NCBI GenBank assembly: GCA_002707745.1
Contig: PANU01000103.1
Coordinates: forward strand, 1 to 50,403
Source of the DNA: Flavobacteriaceae bacterium
GTDB taxonomy: Bacteria > Bacteroidota > Bacteroidia > Flavobacteriales > Flavobacteriaceae
Direction: 5' to 3'
Length of the DNA stretch: 50,403 nt
Shown here: in pieces, positions 25,701 through 34,489 of the stretch
Layout: each line of letters starts with the position of its first letter
Position numbering within the stretch: the stretch's first letter is position 1
Program-made: the position numbers and the translations under genes
Notes under the pieces: model-generated
What the model was told of the DNA's origin: nothing
Databases searched by the model: none
What the model saw: only the letters and a program-made list of their open reading frames with translations

Positions 25701-27551
25701 TTATATCATTTTTGAAAGGGCGAGGCCTTTTCTTAGTTTAGTTAATCTTTTTTCAAATTTCTTTTCTTCAAAATATCTGGGACGCAATCGGGCGGGTTGT
25801 ACCAGTCCCCGGTCTGTAAGGTCTTTAATAACACCTACGTGTTTTAATGCAAATTTTCCTGCAAGCAGTGGCTCCAAATCTCCGCCGGCTACCAGGTAAT
25901 CTCTTAGTTTTACCAGCCCTTTTAAATAAATTATATCTTTTAAAAAGCCACCTCCCTGAAACATTCTTGATGTAATATTAAAAGCCCGCTCTTTGGTAAA
26001 ATCGTATTTGGAATACAACTTAAAGAACGTCTGGTGGAAATCGGCTCCATCCAGCACGGCGGCTCCAGCTACCACACGTCCGGCTAAAATACGAAGCCGG
26101 TTTCCGGACAGCCCTCCACATAAATATTCTGAGAGTACTGCAATTCCTTCCTGTAAGGCATCGTAGTTTGCAAGCCCAGATGCTAACTGACTTAAAGGCT
26201 GTTGCGATCCATTGTAGTAGGTAAGGGCATGGGTGCCAATTTCGTGTTGTATCAAAGCCTTGGCGCCTTTTTTGGTCATTGTATAATCTGAAGGTAAATA
26301 CAACTCCCCTTTACTCACCATCATTACATTTACGTCTTCCCTAATGTGGACTTTACATTCAAAATTCTGGTCTTGGCCGCGCAGGTATTCAAATTCTTTT
26401 TTAGCCAGATCACCAAATTCTTTTATGCCTAATTGTGGCTTTTGTTCTTCGCTGTGGTCTTCTTTTATATTCTGAAGGATTAGTTCGGCTTCTGCCAGGA
26501 CGTTCTTTTCAAGTCCTTTGTACAAGCGCACGCTGCTGTAAAAAAAGTTCCTCGAGCCACGTTCTTTCAACATGGTAAGCTCGTGGTCTATTTCTTCCCG
26601 TTTTTCATCAAAAAGGTAGGAGATGGCAGGGTCGTCAATTTCATCTATGCGTAAGTTGTAAAGTTTTCGTTTTAGAATATCCGGGTCTACCGGAAGTAAG
26701 CGATAGTGATACCGGTCTAGTTTTTTAAAGTGCGAATTAAAAAACTGCTCCCGCAATCCCTGTATGTTTACCGGGGCAACCAACAGTAAAAACTGGTAAC
26801 TGGACTCAATTTTAGTAAGCTCTTTATCTATTTTAAATACTTCTTTGTGGATATCGCGTTTCCCCAAAGCGTTGTAATTGGCAATACTTGATGTTGTTTG
26901 TACGCGGATAAATTCAAAAATGGCACGTTGTAATGCTTTAATAAACTGATCCCTAAAACTTCGGAAATAGACAGGGTACACCTGCTTTTTTTCGTCCATA
27001 TATACAGGAGGAACCTCCAGACCAAGTAACGTACCCCCTTGTTCCTTAATGTTTTCAATATTAAAAATAGGCTCTTTTTCTTCGGGTTCCCGATTTTTTG
27101 TTTGTTCAATGCGAGCAGTGAGATTTACATTGTAATCTCTGTTATTGATGTTGAGGAGTTGCTCTTTTAGAATAGTTAAAGAAACCGGAAGTTTATGGGA
27201 AGGCCCTTTAATTACAAATTCGGTGCTGGTTTTTGTGCCACTGTATATTTCAACTACGATAAACGAACCAAATTTCTCCGACATTAAAGCCGTGAGGTCG
27301 TAGACCATAGCTTTGTAATAATCGAAATCTGTACGCCCTACAATTAAATACGATGCCCCGCCGCGCACTAAACGCCTTGTAGCCAGATCTTCTGGTTGGT
27401 CGCGGTAAATAAGCAGCGAAGGCACATCGTGTTCCAAAAATAAATAGCCTCCATAAGGCAAAGCAGTAACTGTTCTGTTCCCTTCTTTTAATTCGGGAAT
27501 AATGTCTTTTACTTTAGGGTGTGTCTTTTGGCCAACGGCAATAGTGCTCAT
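25701..27551 (-). CDS. DUF1704 / QEGLA-motif metallopeptidase (MATCAP-like)
   Basis: A 616-residue protein of the family annotated as 'flavohemoglobin expression-modulating QEGLA motif protein'. The C-terminal half holds HEIGTH (436-441), the HExxxH zinc motif shared with the eukaryotic tyrosine carboxypeptidases MATCAP, and QEGIAVLSEY with Glu468 as likely third ligand. The N-terminal part (about 1-330) is specific to the bacterial form and begins with an NfnB-like region TVTALPYGGYLFLEHDVPSL. The name comes from an old phenotype and does not describe the chemistry. It is the first gene of the operon with the ATP-grasp ligase and deacylase. A carboxypeptidase acting on a small peptide made by this operon is an inference. 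Confidence 0.87.
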   Translation of the reverse strand: MSTIAVGQKTHPKVKDIIPELKEGNRTVTALPYGGYLFLEHDVPSLLIYRDQPEDLATRRLVRGGASYLIVGRTDFDYYKAMVYDLTALMSEKFGSFIVVEIYSGTKTSTEFVIKGPSHKLPVSLTILKEQLLNINNRDYNVNLTARIEQTKNREPEEKEPIFNIENIKEQGGTLLGLEVPPVYMDEKKQVYPVYFRSFRDQFIKALQRAIFEFIRVQTTSSIANYNALGKRDIHKEVFKIDKELTKIESSYQFLLLVAPVNIQGLREQFFNSHFKKLDRYHYRLLPVDPDILKRKLYNLRIDEIDDPAISYLFDEKREEIDHELTMLKERGSRNFFYSSVRLYKGLEKNVLAEAELILQNIKEDHSEEQKPQLGIKEFGDLAKKEFEYLRGQDQNFECKVHIREDVNVMMVSKGELYLPSDYTMTKKGAKALIQHEIGTHALTYYNGSQQPLSQLASGLANYDALQEGIAVLSEYLCGGLSGNRLRILAGRVVAGAAVLDGADFHQTFFKLYSKYDFTKERAFNITSRMFQGGGFLKDIIYLKGLVKLRDYLVAGGDLEPLLAGKFALKHVGVIKDLTDRGLVQPARLRPRYFEEKKFEKRLTKLRKGLALSKMI

Positions 27552-27897
27552 TTTTTTCTGAAATATAAATTACTGGATGAGCCCTTAAAATAATTAAATC
27601 CACCTTAATTTTTATGAGTTTTTAGGTATGTTTAACAGGAAAAAGAAGGGTTTGTGAAATTATTTTGAAATATGATTTCTAAAAGCTTCCGTTTTGATAA
27701 AAATTTTGAAGCGCCAAAAAGAAGCGGGTTTCATGAAGCCTTGTAGCGGTTCTAATTACATTCCTAAAACTGGTGGTGCTTTTATATTATGAAAAATCCC
27801 GAACCAGAATTTTGTTAAGAAATGGTTATTTTGCTACCTTTTCCATACAGACTAGCTTAATTTTGTTGTTTAAGGTTCCAGAAAATTAGTTGTTTCA
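27552..27897. other. 346-bp divergent intergenic region
   Basis: No ORF. It must hold the promoters for the - strand metallopeptidase operon (TATATTTC, on the - strand close to the start, is a weak -7 candidate) and for the + strand Crp-type gene (see 27831-27865). No repeat or RNA structure recognised. Confidence 0.6.
27831..27865 (+). promoter_or_regulatory. Probable promoter of the Crp/Fnr-type gene
   Basis: TAATTTTG (27858-27865) matches TAnnTTTG exactly, 32 bases before the ATG. The nearest TTG (27831-27833) is 24 bases upstream, a little long. Confidence 0.5.
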
Positions 27898-28482
27898 ATG
27901 GCTTTAGAGTTGCAGTTTATTAGAGATTATATTGAAGAAATAGCTCATATTTCAGATGCAGACTGGGAGAACTTTTCGGCACGTCTGCTAAAAAGAGTGT
28001 ATAAAAAAAAGACCGTTTTCTTAACCATAGGAGAAACTGAAAAATACATCAGTTTTGTGCAGCAGGGAGTCATTCGTTTTTATATCCCGAAGGAGTTTAA
28101 GGAACAGGAAGTCACCTTCGGATTTTGTTTTAAAAACCAGTTTGTAAGTGCTTACGATTCATTTTTAACTCAAAAACCTTCTTTGTACGAACTGGAAACC
28201 CTTGCAGATACTATCTTGTATAGTATTTCGTATGAAGATTTACAGGAAGTATATAAAACTACTAAGATTGGTAATTTAATAGGCAGGCTTACTGCAGAAC
28301 GCTTATTTTATATAAAGTCTAAACGCGAACAATCGTTGCTAAACGAAACTCCAGAGCAACGGTACTTAAACCTTTTTAAGGAACGCCCGGAATTAATTCA
28401 TGTAATTCCTTTAAAATATGTGAGTTCCTACATTGGCGTTACCCCGCAAGCGTTAAGCCGTATTAGAAAGCGAATTACTTAA
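27898..28482 (+). CDS. Crp/Fnr family transcriptional regulator
   Basis: A 194-residue protein with a cyclic-nucleotide-binding-like beta roll (YISFVQQGVIRFYI, then FGFCFKNQFVSAYDSFLTQKPS) and a C-terminal helix-turn-helix (IPLKYVSSYIGVTPQALSRIRKRI). No cysteine cluster for an iron-sulfur cluster is seen, and the residues that hold cAMP in CRP are not evident, so it belongs to the Bacteroidetes group of Crp-like regulators with unknown effector. It lies 55 bases before the ATG of the desaturase gene, which has its own promoter, so direct control of that gene is possible. Confidence 0.9.
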   Translation: MALELQFIRDYIEEIAHISDADWENFSARLLKRVYKKKTVFLTIGETEKYISFVQQGVIRFYIPKEFKEQEVTFGFCFKNQFVSAYDSFLTQKPSLYELETLADTILYSISYEDLQEVYKTTKIGNLIGRLTAERLFYIKSKREQSLLNETPEQRYLNLFKERPELIHVIPLKYVSSYIGVTPQALSRIRKRIT

Positions 28483-28492
28483 TCCAGGTTCA

Positions 28493-28523
28493 TTGTTTGG
28501 CTACATTTTTGCAACTAACTTTG
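28493..28523 (+). promoter_or_regulatory. Consensus flavobacterial promoter of the desaturase gene
   Basis: TTG (28493-28495), 20-base spacer and TAACTTTG (28516-28523) fit TTG-N17-23-TAnnTTTG fully. Transcription would begin near 28529, nine bases before the ATG. The -33 TTG is the codon that an ORF finder would take as the gene start. Confidence 0.8.
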
Positions 28524-28537
28524 CAAAAAAAGTTCGC

Positions 28538-29290
28538 ATGACAATTATCCTTTTTATTATCATCCTGTGGTATGGCGGTTTGTTTTTTCAAACCTTCTTT
28601 TTACACCGGTATGCGGCTCACCAGACATTTACTATGTCCAACGTAGCCGAAAAAATTACATTTATCCTTACCTGGTTCTTCCAGGGGTCTAATTATTTAA
28701 GTGCCTATGGCTACGGAGTTATGCATCGCATGCACCACGCGTATGCCGATACTGAAGATGATCCGCATTCTCCAAAATACGACGCCAGTGTGTTTTCTAT
28801 GATGTGGCGTACCAAGACTATTTACAGCGACATAAATAAACAGAAGATATTTGTAGAACCTAAGTTTACCAAAAATGTTCCACAATGGAAGCGTTTTGAT
28901 GCCTTTGCCAGTTCGTGGGTGTCCCGAATTGCCTGGGGAGCTGCGTACGTTGCTTTCTTTTTGATCTTTGCAACAGCATGGTGGCAATGGTTGTTTTTAC
29001 CCATCGCCTTATTTATGGCTCCAATTCATGGGGTAATTATTAACTGGTATGCGCATATTTATGGCTATGTAAACTTTACATCAAAAGATACCTCCAAAAA
29101 CTTATTGCCTTTCGATTTTTTAATGATGGGCGAGGGGTACCATAACAATCACCATAAATACGCCAGCCGATCTAACTTTGGTGGCGTACGTTGGCACGAG
29201 ATAGACATTACGTTCCAAATTATGCGTGTGCTGAATGCCTTGGGCATTATAAAATTAAAACCAGCACCTATAACCGTTCGAAGAGATTAA
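28538..29290 (+). CDS. Membrane fatty-acid desaturase (acyl-CoA delta-9 type)
   Basis: A 250-residue integral membrane di-iron desaturase. The three histidine boxes are HRYAAH near the N-terminus, HRMHHAYADTEDDPHSP and GYHNNHHKYASRSNFGG. Four membrane segments are arranged around them. It introduces a double bond into fatty acyl chains, probably to adjust membrane fluidity in a cold or marine setting. The start at ATG 28538 (MTIILFI) is preferred because the upstream in-frame TTG is part of the promoter. A Crp-type regulator gene lies directly upstream and a palindromic element directly downstream. Confidence 0.92.
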   Translation: MTIILFIIILWYGGLFFQTFFLHRYAAHQTFTMSNVAEKITFILTWFFQGSNYLSAYGYGVMHRMHHAYADTEDDPHSPKYDASVFSMMWRTKTIYSDINKQKIFVEPKFTKNVPQWKRFDAFASSWVSRIAWGAAYVAFFLIFATAWWQWLFLPIALFMAPIHGVIINWYAHIYGYVNFTSKDTSKNLLPFDFLMMGEGYHNNHHKYASRSNFGGVRWHEIDITFQIMRVLNALGIIKLKPAPITVRRD

Positions 29291-29298
29291 AATAAAAA

Positions 29299-29425
29299 AG
29301 AAACTATCTAAAAAGTGTACTCATTGTTTTCAAACTGAGCTTGTCGGAGTTTTAACACTATTGAAACTTAACATATTTCGACAGACTCCATGTAACAAAG
29401 ATTTTGACACTTTTAAATAGTCTCT
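29299..29425. repeat. Palindromic MITE-like element, copy 2
   Basis: Diverged copy of the element at 8251-8378, sharing CTAAAAAGTGTACTCAT, AAACTGAGCTTGTCG and the ATTTCGACAG arm. The ends (GAAACTATCTAAAAAGTG and CACTTTTAAATAGTCTC) are again inverted. Like copy 1 it lies between convergent genes. Confidence 0.75.
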
Positions 29426-29464
29426 TTTTGTGTGTTCGGTTTACTGTGCACCGCTTATCGGTGA

Positions 29465-30097
29465 TTACGAAAGCACCTGAAAATCCTGAACCGCTTTTTC
29501 AATCTGGGTGTCTCCGGTGAGGATCTCAAACGCCTGATTTTTAGCTACGTTGGTATCCAGGCTTTTTACCAAAGTTCTGGCTACATCCCAGCGTGGGATT
29601 TCACCCTGCTCGTTTAACTTATGCTCCAGTTTAATTTTCCCTAGTCCTTCGTTATTGGTTAGGGCACCAGGTCGTACAATACTAAAAGTAAGTCCGCTAA
29701 TATCCAGATACTGATCGGCGTTTTGTTTTGCCTGTAAGTATTCTTTAAGCTCCCCCTGGGGATTATCGGCTCCCATGGAGCTCAGCATTACAAATTTGTG
29801 AATGCGCTCCTTTTTGGAAGCATCTATCAACCGTTTGGCGCCTTCCTGGTCTACGTTATGAACGTCTTTTCCACTTGAGCCGGCAGCAAAAATAACTTTA
29901 TCGATGCCTTTGGTGGTATTGGAAACGTCCTGGGTTAAATCGCCCATTACGGTTTCAATGCCATCCGACTCAAATTGAGACTTCTGATCTTCTTTACGTA
30001 CCATAGCCACGGGTTGGTAGGTTCCCGAATCTTTTAATAATTGAACAACTTTTTTTCCTGTGGTACCTGTGGCACCTGCTACTAATATCTTTTCCAT
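29465..30097 (-). CDS. NAD(P)-binding Rossmann protein (atypical SDR, NmrA-like)
   Basis: A 210-residue protein beginning MEKILVAGATGTTGKKVVQLL, with the atypical SDR dinucleotide motif GATGTTG. It continues with GDLTQDVSNTTKGIDKVIFAAGSSG and VMLSSMGADNPQ, the pattern of SDR family members that act as redox sensors or isomerases. The Tyr-x-x-x-Lys pair of classical SDRs appears displaced (EYLQAKQNADQYL), so enzymatic activity is uncertain. The ATG at 30097 is preferred over one 12 codons upstream since the nucleotide-binding strand begins right after it. Single gene. Confidence 0.85.
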   Translation of the reverse strand: MEKILVAGATGTTGKKVVQLLKDSGTYQPVAMVRKEDQKSQFESDGIETVMGDLTQDVSNTTKGIDKVIFAAGSSGKDVHNVDQEGAKRLIDASKKERIHKFVMLSSMGADNPQGELKEYLQAKQNADQYLDISGLTFSIVRPGALTNNEGLGKIKLEHKLNEQGEIPRWDVARTLVKSLDTNVAKNQAFEILTGDTQIEKAVQDFQVLS

Positions 30098-30462
30098 ATA
30101 TAAATATAGGAAAGAAGAGGATGGAACTCCCATGGCTTAACGCTCTTTAACGCGGAACCTTTAAATTTTTAAGAACGTTTAACAAGCCCAGAGAACCATA
30201 CCGAATGAGCGAGCGCAGCGATACAAACTTATTGCTTATACGTAAACTCAATAAATTTCCCGGAGACCTGGTTTATTAAATAGTTAGGCACATAGGTGTT
30301 TAAATTCGTATAGTATAATTACCTTGTTTTTATTGCTGTCTTGAAGCCTATTCTTTTGTTTAATATTCTCGTTGATCCAACTTGGTTTAAACTAAAAGTG
30401 CTATGATTGAGTAAAGATTATCAGAGTTTTACTGATCCTTTCCATGCTAGGTACATACTTCG
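30098..30462. other. Gene-free stretch between the SDR and the ABC1 kinase genes
   Basis: About 365 bases, no ORF of note. It includes GAGCGAGCGCAGCGATAC (about 30205-30222), a common decayed-repeat type sequence in flavobacteria, and two TTAACG-containing runs near 30138 and 30150. No tRNA or clear terminator seen. Confidence 0.55.
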
Positions 30463-32124
30463 TTATTTTTTAAAATTTTCATCTTTAATTACAATTTGGT
30501 AGATAATGTAGAAACCGATAATTGCTGCAGCAAGAAATAAAATGATTGCTAAAGCAGGATACCCCAAAATAGTAAATGAAGTTTTTATTCTTATAAGCAA
30601 TGCAGCGCCTATAATCATAGAAGCGATTATGATACCTAGTGTAATTCGGTTAGCAACTTTTTGAAAAGCATCTGTAAATCGTGTTTCATCTAATGCATTA
30701 ACTTTTACTTCAAGATTATTGTTAGCCAACTTGTCTAAGATAGAATTTAGCCGCTCGGGCATATTCTCAGCTAGTTCTTTAGTTTCTAGGGCAAGTTTTA
30801 AGAGGTTTCCAGGTTTTAGTTCCTCCGCCATTTTAACTTGCATGATCTCTTTCATATATTCCTTAATCGTATCATTTACCTTGTACTTAGGGGAAAGCAC
30901 TGCAACAATTTGATCAAGATTCAAAAGTATTTTAGCCAACATGTTTAAGGCTACTGGGAGTTTGATGTTATTTTGAGCAGCTATACGGTTCATTTGAATA
31001 ATGACCCTCCCTGTTTGCATGGACTCGGCTGTCTGATTTTGGTTTTCTAAGATTAATCGGTTGATTTTTTTTCTAAAATTAATTACATCAGCCTCTCTTT
31101 CATCGTATGTGCTAATGTCAAGCAAAATAGAATGCACCCTATCGCTATCGTACTCGCTTAGCGCTAACATCAATTGCATGATTTGGTCTTGTAATTTTTC
31201 AGAAAATTGTGCCACCATGCCAAAATCCATGAGCACCAATTTATTCTCTTCAGTGATGTGGATATTTCCTGGATGTGGGTCTGCATGTGCCGTCCCAACT
31301 ACAATTATTTGTTTTAAATATGCTCTTACCAAATCATCTACCAGCGTGTCTAAATCATTTTCAATGCGTCGCAGTGCATGTATTTTGGTCACCTTTTTAC
31401 CTTTTACAAATTCCATGGTCAGCACTTTTGAAGTGCTATAATCTACGATGGGTTTAGGTATGTATAGGTTTTTAAATTCCTGAAGAGAATCGGACAGTAA
31501 TCGTAAGTTTTGTGCTTCCGCTTCATAGTCTAATTCCTTCAATAGCGTATACCGCAGTTCTTCTATTAAATCTGCTACATTATATTTTTTGGCATTTTCA
31601 GAGTGCTTATCAGCAAAAGAGGCCATTTCTTTTAAAGTGTCCAAGTCGGACAGGAAATTTTCCCGAATGTTAGGCCGTTGTATTTTTACCGCTACTTTTT
31701 GCCCGGAATGAAGTACAGCGGTGTGCACCTGACCTATAGAAGCGCTTGCCAATGGTTTTTCATCAAATTTTTTGAAAGCTTTGGAAATTCGTGTGCCTAC
31801 TTCTTCTTCAAATATTTGTTGGACATCTTCATACGTAATAGGAGCCACATCATCCTGCAATTCACAAAGGGCTTTTAAATGTGATTCTGGTAAAAGATCG
31901 GGACGGGTAGAAAGTAATTGTCCTAATTTTATATAGGCAGGCCCCATTTTTTTTAAATCCTCCGCAAGCTCTTTAGGAGAATCCTCAAAAGAGTGAGATG
32001 TTTCCTCATCTGCAGAGCCATTTGCCTTTTTTGAAGAATATTCTAAAATATCGCTATTCCAGTATTTTATAAGAAAAGTAAAAAATTTACGGTATCGTTC
32101 TATGTGTTCGGGTAATAGCGCCAT
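30463..32124 (-). CDS. ABC1/UbiB/AarF family atypical kinase, membrane-anchored
   Basis: A 553-residue protein with the UbiB protein-kinase-like fold: GPAYIKLGQLLSTRPDLLP (the KxGQ motif), ASIGQVHTA in place of a Gly-rich loop, VAVKIQRPN with the ATP-binding Lys, AHADPHPGNI as the catalytic loop and VLMDFGMVAQ as the DFG equivalent. Two C-terminal membrane helices follow (GIIIASMIIGAALLI and ALAIILFLAAAIIGFYII). UbiB proteins are ATPases that support isoprenoid quinone synthesis; in a menaquinone organism the partner step is unknown. Single gene with wide spacers. Confidence 0.93.
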   Translation of the reverse strand: MALLPEHIERYRKFFTFLIKYWNSDILEYSSKKANGSADEETSHSFEDSPKELAEDLKKMGPAYIKLGQLLSTRPDLLPESHLKALCELQDDVAPITYEDVQQIFEEEVGTRISKAFKKFDEKPLASASIGQVHTAVLHSGQKVAVKIQRPNIRENFLSDLDTLKEMASFADKHSENAKKYNVADLIEELRYTLLKELDYEAEAQNLRLLSDSLQEFKNLYIPKPIVDYSTSKVLTMEFVKGKKVTKIHALRRIENDLDTLVDDLVRAYLKQIIVVGTAHADPHPGNIHITEENKLVLMDFGMVAQFSEKLQDQIMQLMLALSEYDSDRVHSILLDISTYDEREADVINFRKKINRLILENQNQTAESMQTGRVIIQMNRIAAQNNIKLPVALNMLAKILLNLDQIVAVLSPKYKVNDTIKEYMKEIMQVKMAEELKPGNLLKLALETKELAENMPERLNSILDKLANNNLEVKVNALDETRFTDAFQKVANRITLGIIIASMIIGAALLIRIKTSFTILGYPALAIILFLAAAIIGFYIIYQIVIKDENFKK

Positions 32125-32238
32125 GGATATTATATTTACTATGTATTAGATTTGGTGGACAAGTTTATATGTTATCATTCCATTTTAACCTTTTTGCTTT
32201 TAGAGAGCAACAACAAATTCTTTTTATCCTAAACTGCA

Positions 32239-32329
32239 CACAACGAGTTTGACTAGCGTTGTCTCCTACGATTCGCCGTGACGGAGAGCGGAAGATATTC
32301 ACGCCGCTATTACGTATTAATCCGTTATA
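32239..32329. repeat. attC-like imperfect palindrome downstream of the DUF6090 gene
   Basis: A 91-bp element that begins CACAACGAGTTTGAC and ends ATTAATCCGTTATA. The outer ends CACAACG and CGTTATA are inverted around AAC/GTT cores, and CGCCGTGA against TCACGCCG gives an inner near-inverted pair. It is GC-richer than its surroundings. A short relic CACAACTCGTTATA (33199-33212) on the other side of the gene looks like the two ends joined without the interior. Integron-type origin is only a possibility. Confidence 0.45.
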
Positions 32330-32406
32330 CCAATTTTTCTATAAAGTTAGGGAATTTAATGATAGCCGAGTGTTACCGCTGTATTATATGTGGTGTTGTG
32401 CTTTCG

Positions 32407-33138
32407 TTATTTCTTGGTTTCTTTTAAAATTTCATTAATTAAAGTATCAGTTTCTTCGTAAACGTTTGCTAAAAATTGTGAGAAGAGTACTTTTTCATCC
32501 ATTTGATTTTCAAATCTCATATCACTAAATAAGCTTACATTGTTAAAGTCCAAATCTGATTTTTTTATTGAAATTCGATTATGGTTAACATTCCTTAATG
32601 ACCCATTATGTTTTATATAGTTAATAATGTCCTGGGAGCTTTTTTCCATTCTTCTATTCCAATCATTTACATATTCCGATTGTCGCTCATATTCAAAAAG
32701 TAAATCTTTAATTTTACTGTTTTCAAGTAATGACAACTTCCCAGTACTTTTAAGTTCATTTAGCACGAAATTGGTTGGTTTCCAAGTTGGCCAAAAAAGT
32801 GAAGTCTCTATTAAACTATCAGTATTAGTATTCATAAGTTCTTTATCTGGCTTTCCAATAAGTAAAAGTATTTCCAAGCCACCACGTTTTGTCCAGTCTA
32901 ATCCTCTCATAGCAGTATTCAGGGCATTTTGATTAGCTTCGAATTCTTGAATCAAGTTTTGGTTAATTTTGTCCAATTGCAAACTTAATTTGCGTTCTTC
33001 GTTCAAATTATTGACCTGTAGCGCAATTAAAATTCCAATTACCACAAGAATAATTTCACCTATAGCATAAAGCAAATATTTACTGAATTTGTTTTCAGTC
33101 AGCATTCTTTGTCTAATTTTTCTAAAGAATTTTATCAT
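32407..33138 (-). CDS. DUF6090 family membrane protein
   Basis: A 243-residue protein with the very conserved N-terminus of this flavobacterial family: MIKFFRKIRQRML, then KYLLYAIGEIILVVIGILIA and LQVNNLNEERK, giving one membrane helix at about 24-42. The rest is a predicted helical extracytoplasmic domain with Asn/Lys/Glu-rich composition and no catalytic motif. Function unknown. The gene is flanked by attC-like palindromic DNA and its composition is more AT-rich than that of its neighbours, both compatible with a mobile or cassette-like history. A near-consensus TATCTTTA (33162-33155, - strand) may serve as its -7 box. Confidence 0.8.
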   Translation of the reverse strand: MIKFFRKIRQRMLTENKFSKYLLYAIGEIILVVIGILIALQVNNLNEERKLSLQLDKINQNLIQEFEANQNALNTAMRGLDWTKRGGLEILLLIGKPDKELMNTNTDSLIETSLFWPTWKPTNFVLNELKSTGKLSLLENSKIKDLLFEYERQSEYVNDWNRRMEKSSQDIINYIKHNGSLRNVNHNRISIKKSDLDFNNVSLFSDMRFENQMDEKVLFSQFLANVYEETDTLINEILKETKK

Positions 33139-33464
33139 CAGAGGTTAGTTTCTCTAAAGATATGATTTTAATCGAATTAGGTACTTCAAATATTGAAACA
33201 CAACTCGTTATAAAGACCAATCTATAGCAGTTCTCAGAATATTAATAAAAAAGGGTTTCTATATTCCATAAAACTACAAAGAAAAAACAACGCATAGTAT
33301 AGGTATAAACCCGTAATTAGTGGGATGCACTGCCCGGACGCTGTGGTATTAAAATGTAAACCCCCAGACGTTGTTTTAGGTCCGGGGGTTTGTTGTGGTG
33401 TTTTAGTACTGTTAAAGACTACTAAGTAGGCAAGTGGGGCGTACCCAGATTGTTACAGCAGGGC
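33139..33464. other. Spacer with palindrome relic and terminator
   Basis: 326 bases without an ORF. It holds CACAACTCGTTATA at 33199-33212 (relic related to the 32239 element) and the hairpin at 33358-33391. Nothing else recognised. Confidence 0.6.
33358..33391 (-). terminator. Hairpin terminator after the small secreted protein gene
   Basis: AAACCCCCAGAC (33358-33369) pairs with GTCCGGGGGTTT (33380-33391) with one mismatch and a 10-base loop. On the - strand it ends GGGGGTTT followed by a T-rich stretch, 74 bases after the stop of the gene at 33465. Confidence 0.7.
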
Positions 33465-33989
33465 TTAATATTTAAAAACCAATAACTCTTCTGGTAGATC
33501 TTTTTTTGGAATTTTAATGCCATCTACTGTGTAATACGCCATTTGTACCAGGGCCTGGTCTCTAACCTTTACCCTGTAAATTTCTCTTTTAGGATTATAC
33601 ATGGTAATAAAATCGGCGTGCTCTACTTCATAACTGTCAAATTCAGTTCTGGTTTGTTGCAAAATATTGGAGGGAAGCAAATCGGGTTGCATAAATTCAG
33701 AATGGTAAAAAAGCATTCCATTAGGAAGGTACGTAGCAAAATGATTGTTGGTACTGCCACTTTCACTAAACGTTGACATATAGCGCACCGGGACATCATC
33801 TCCGGCTGTTAAACCCCGGTCTATAGACCATTCCCGCACGTAGCCGTAGGGAAAATTAGTTTCCTGAGACTTACGAACAAGTTCCGGAACTTCTGAGGTG
33901 GGGATGGGGTTGTTGTTAAGTGGGGTTTCTTGTGCTTTCATGGCAACCACAAAAAGCAAACAAATAACCCATAAAGTAATTTTTTTCAT
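33465..33989 (-). CDS. Small secreted protein of unknown function
   Basis: A 174-residue protein with a signal peptide (MKKITLWVICLLFVVAMKA before QETPLNN). The mature part looks like two short beta-rich repeats, with NFPYGYVREWSIDRG and EHADFITMYNPKREIYRVKV, reminiscent of small PepSY-like or beta-lactamase-inhibitor-like periplasmic folds, but I cannot assign a family. It ends in KDLPEELLVFKY. It is transcribed alone, closed by the hairpin at 33358-33391. Confidence 0.65.
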   Translation of the reverse strand: MKKITLWVICLLFVVAMKAQETPLNNNPIPTSEVPELVRKSQETNFPYGYVREWSIDRGLTAGDDVPVRYMSTFSESGSTNNHFATYLPNGMLFYHSEFMQPDLLPSNILQQTRTEFDSYEVEHADFITMYNPKREIYRVKVRDQALVQMAYYTVDGIKIPKKDLPEELLVFKY

Positions 33990-34081
33990 AGCGTTTCTGT
34001 ATTAATTTACCCTAAGGTACAACAATAACAGGCTATTTTATAACACTTTAATAGTATCTTAACTACAAGGCATATTAAAAA

Positions 34082-34438
34082 TTAAGTACGCATAAAGGTA
34101 ATAGGAGAACATTCTAGCGTAGAATCGTTATAGATAATTGTATCCTGGTCCAGTGTTGCTGAAATAGAGATGCCGCCAAACACAAAAGAATAATTACACC
34201 CGTTAAAAGTATTGGCAGAGGTATCACTGCCATTTTGAAGGATAAGTTCTAAATTTAGACGCTGGTTTCCATCTTCAGTTACTTTTAACGTATATGGAAC
34301 GTCATTACAGGTTCCGGAATACGTGCCTATCCAGTCACTTTGGGAACAGCCATCGGGACTGGAATCATCATCATTAGTGCAGCTTGTAAGCGTTGCTGCA
34401 AAGAGAAAAAGCGAAGCAAAAAATATAACTTTTTTCAT
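34082..34438 (-). CDS. Small lipoprotein of unknown function
   Basis: A 118-residue lipoprotein: MKKVIFFASLFLFAATLTSC with the lipidated Cys20, followed by the Asp-rich spacer TNDDDSSPDG that is usual for Bacteroidetes surface-exposed lipoproteins. The mature domain is short and beta-rich with four Cys (GCSQSDW, GTCNDV, NGCNY, LECSP), probably two disulfides. IGTYSGTCNDVPYTLKV resembles the beginning of small lipocalin-like lipoproteins. It lies 51 bases after the E1 dehydrogenase gene on the same strand and may be read through from it. Confidence 0.7.
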   Translation of the reverse strand: MKKVIFFASLFLFAATLTSCTNDDDSSPDGCSQSDWIGTYSGTCNDVPYTLKVTEDGNQRLNLELILQNGSDTSANTFNGCNYSFVFGGISISATLDQDTIIYNDSTLECSPITFMRT

Positions 34439-34489
34439 AGGTTAGGAAAAAGGAGAATTTGGGTGTTTTTTACGCTCTTTAGGACAAGG

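Noticed and set aside
33465-33989. Assignment as a PepSY-domain protein
   Set aside because: Only size, export signal and a vague strand pattern agree; no diagnostic residues were seen, so it is left as unknown.
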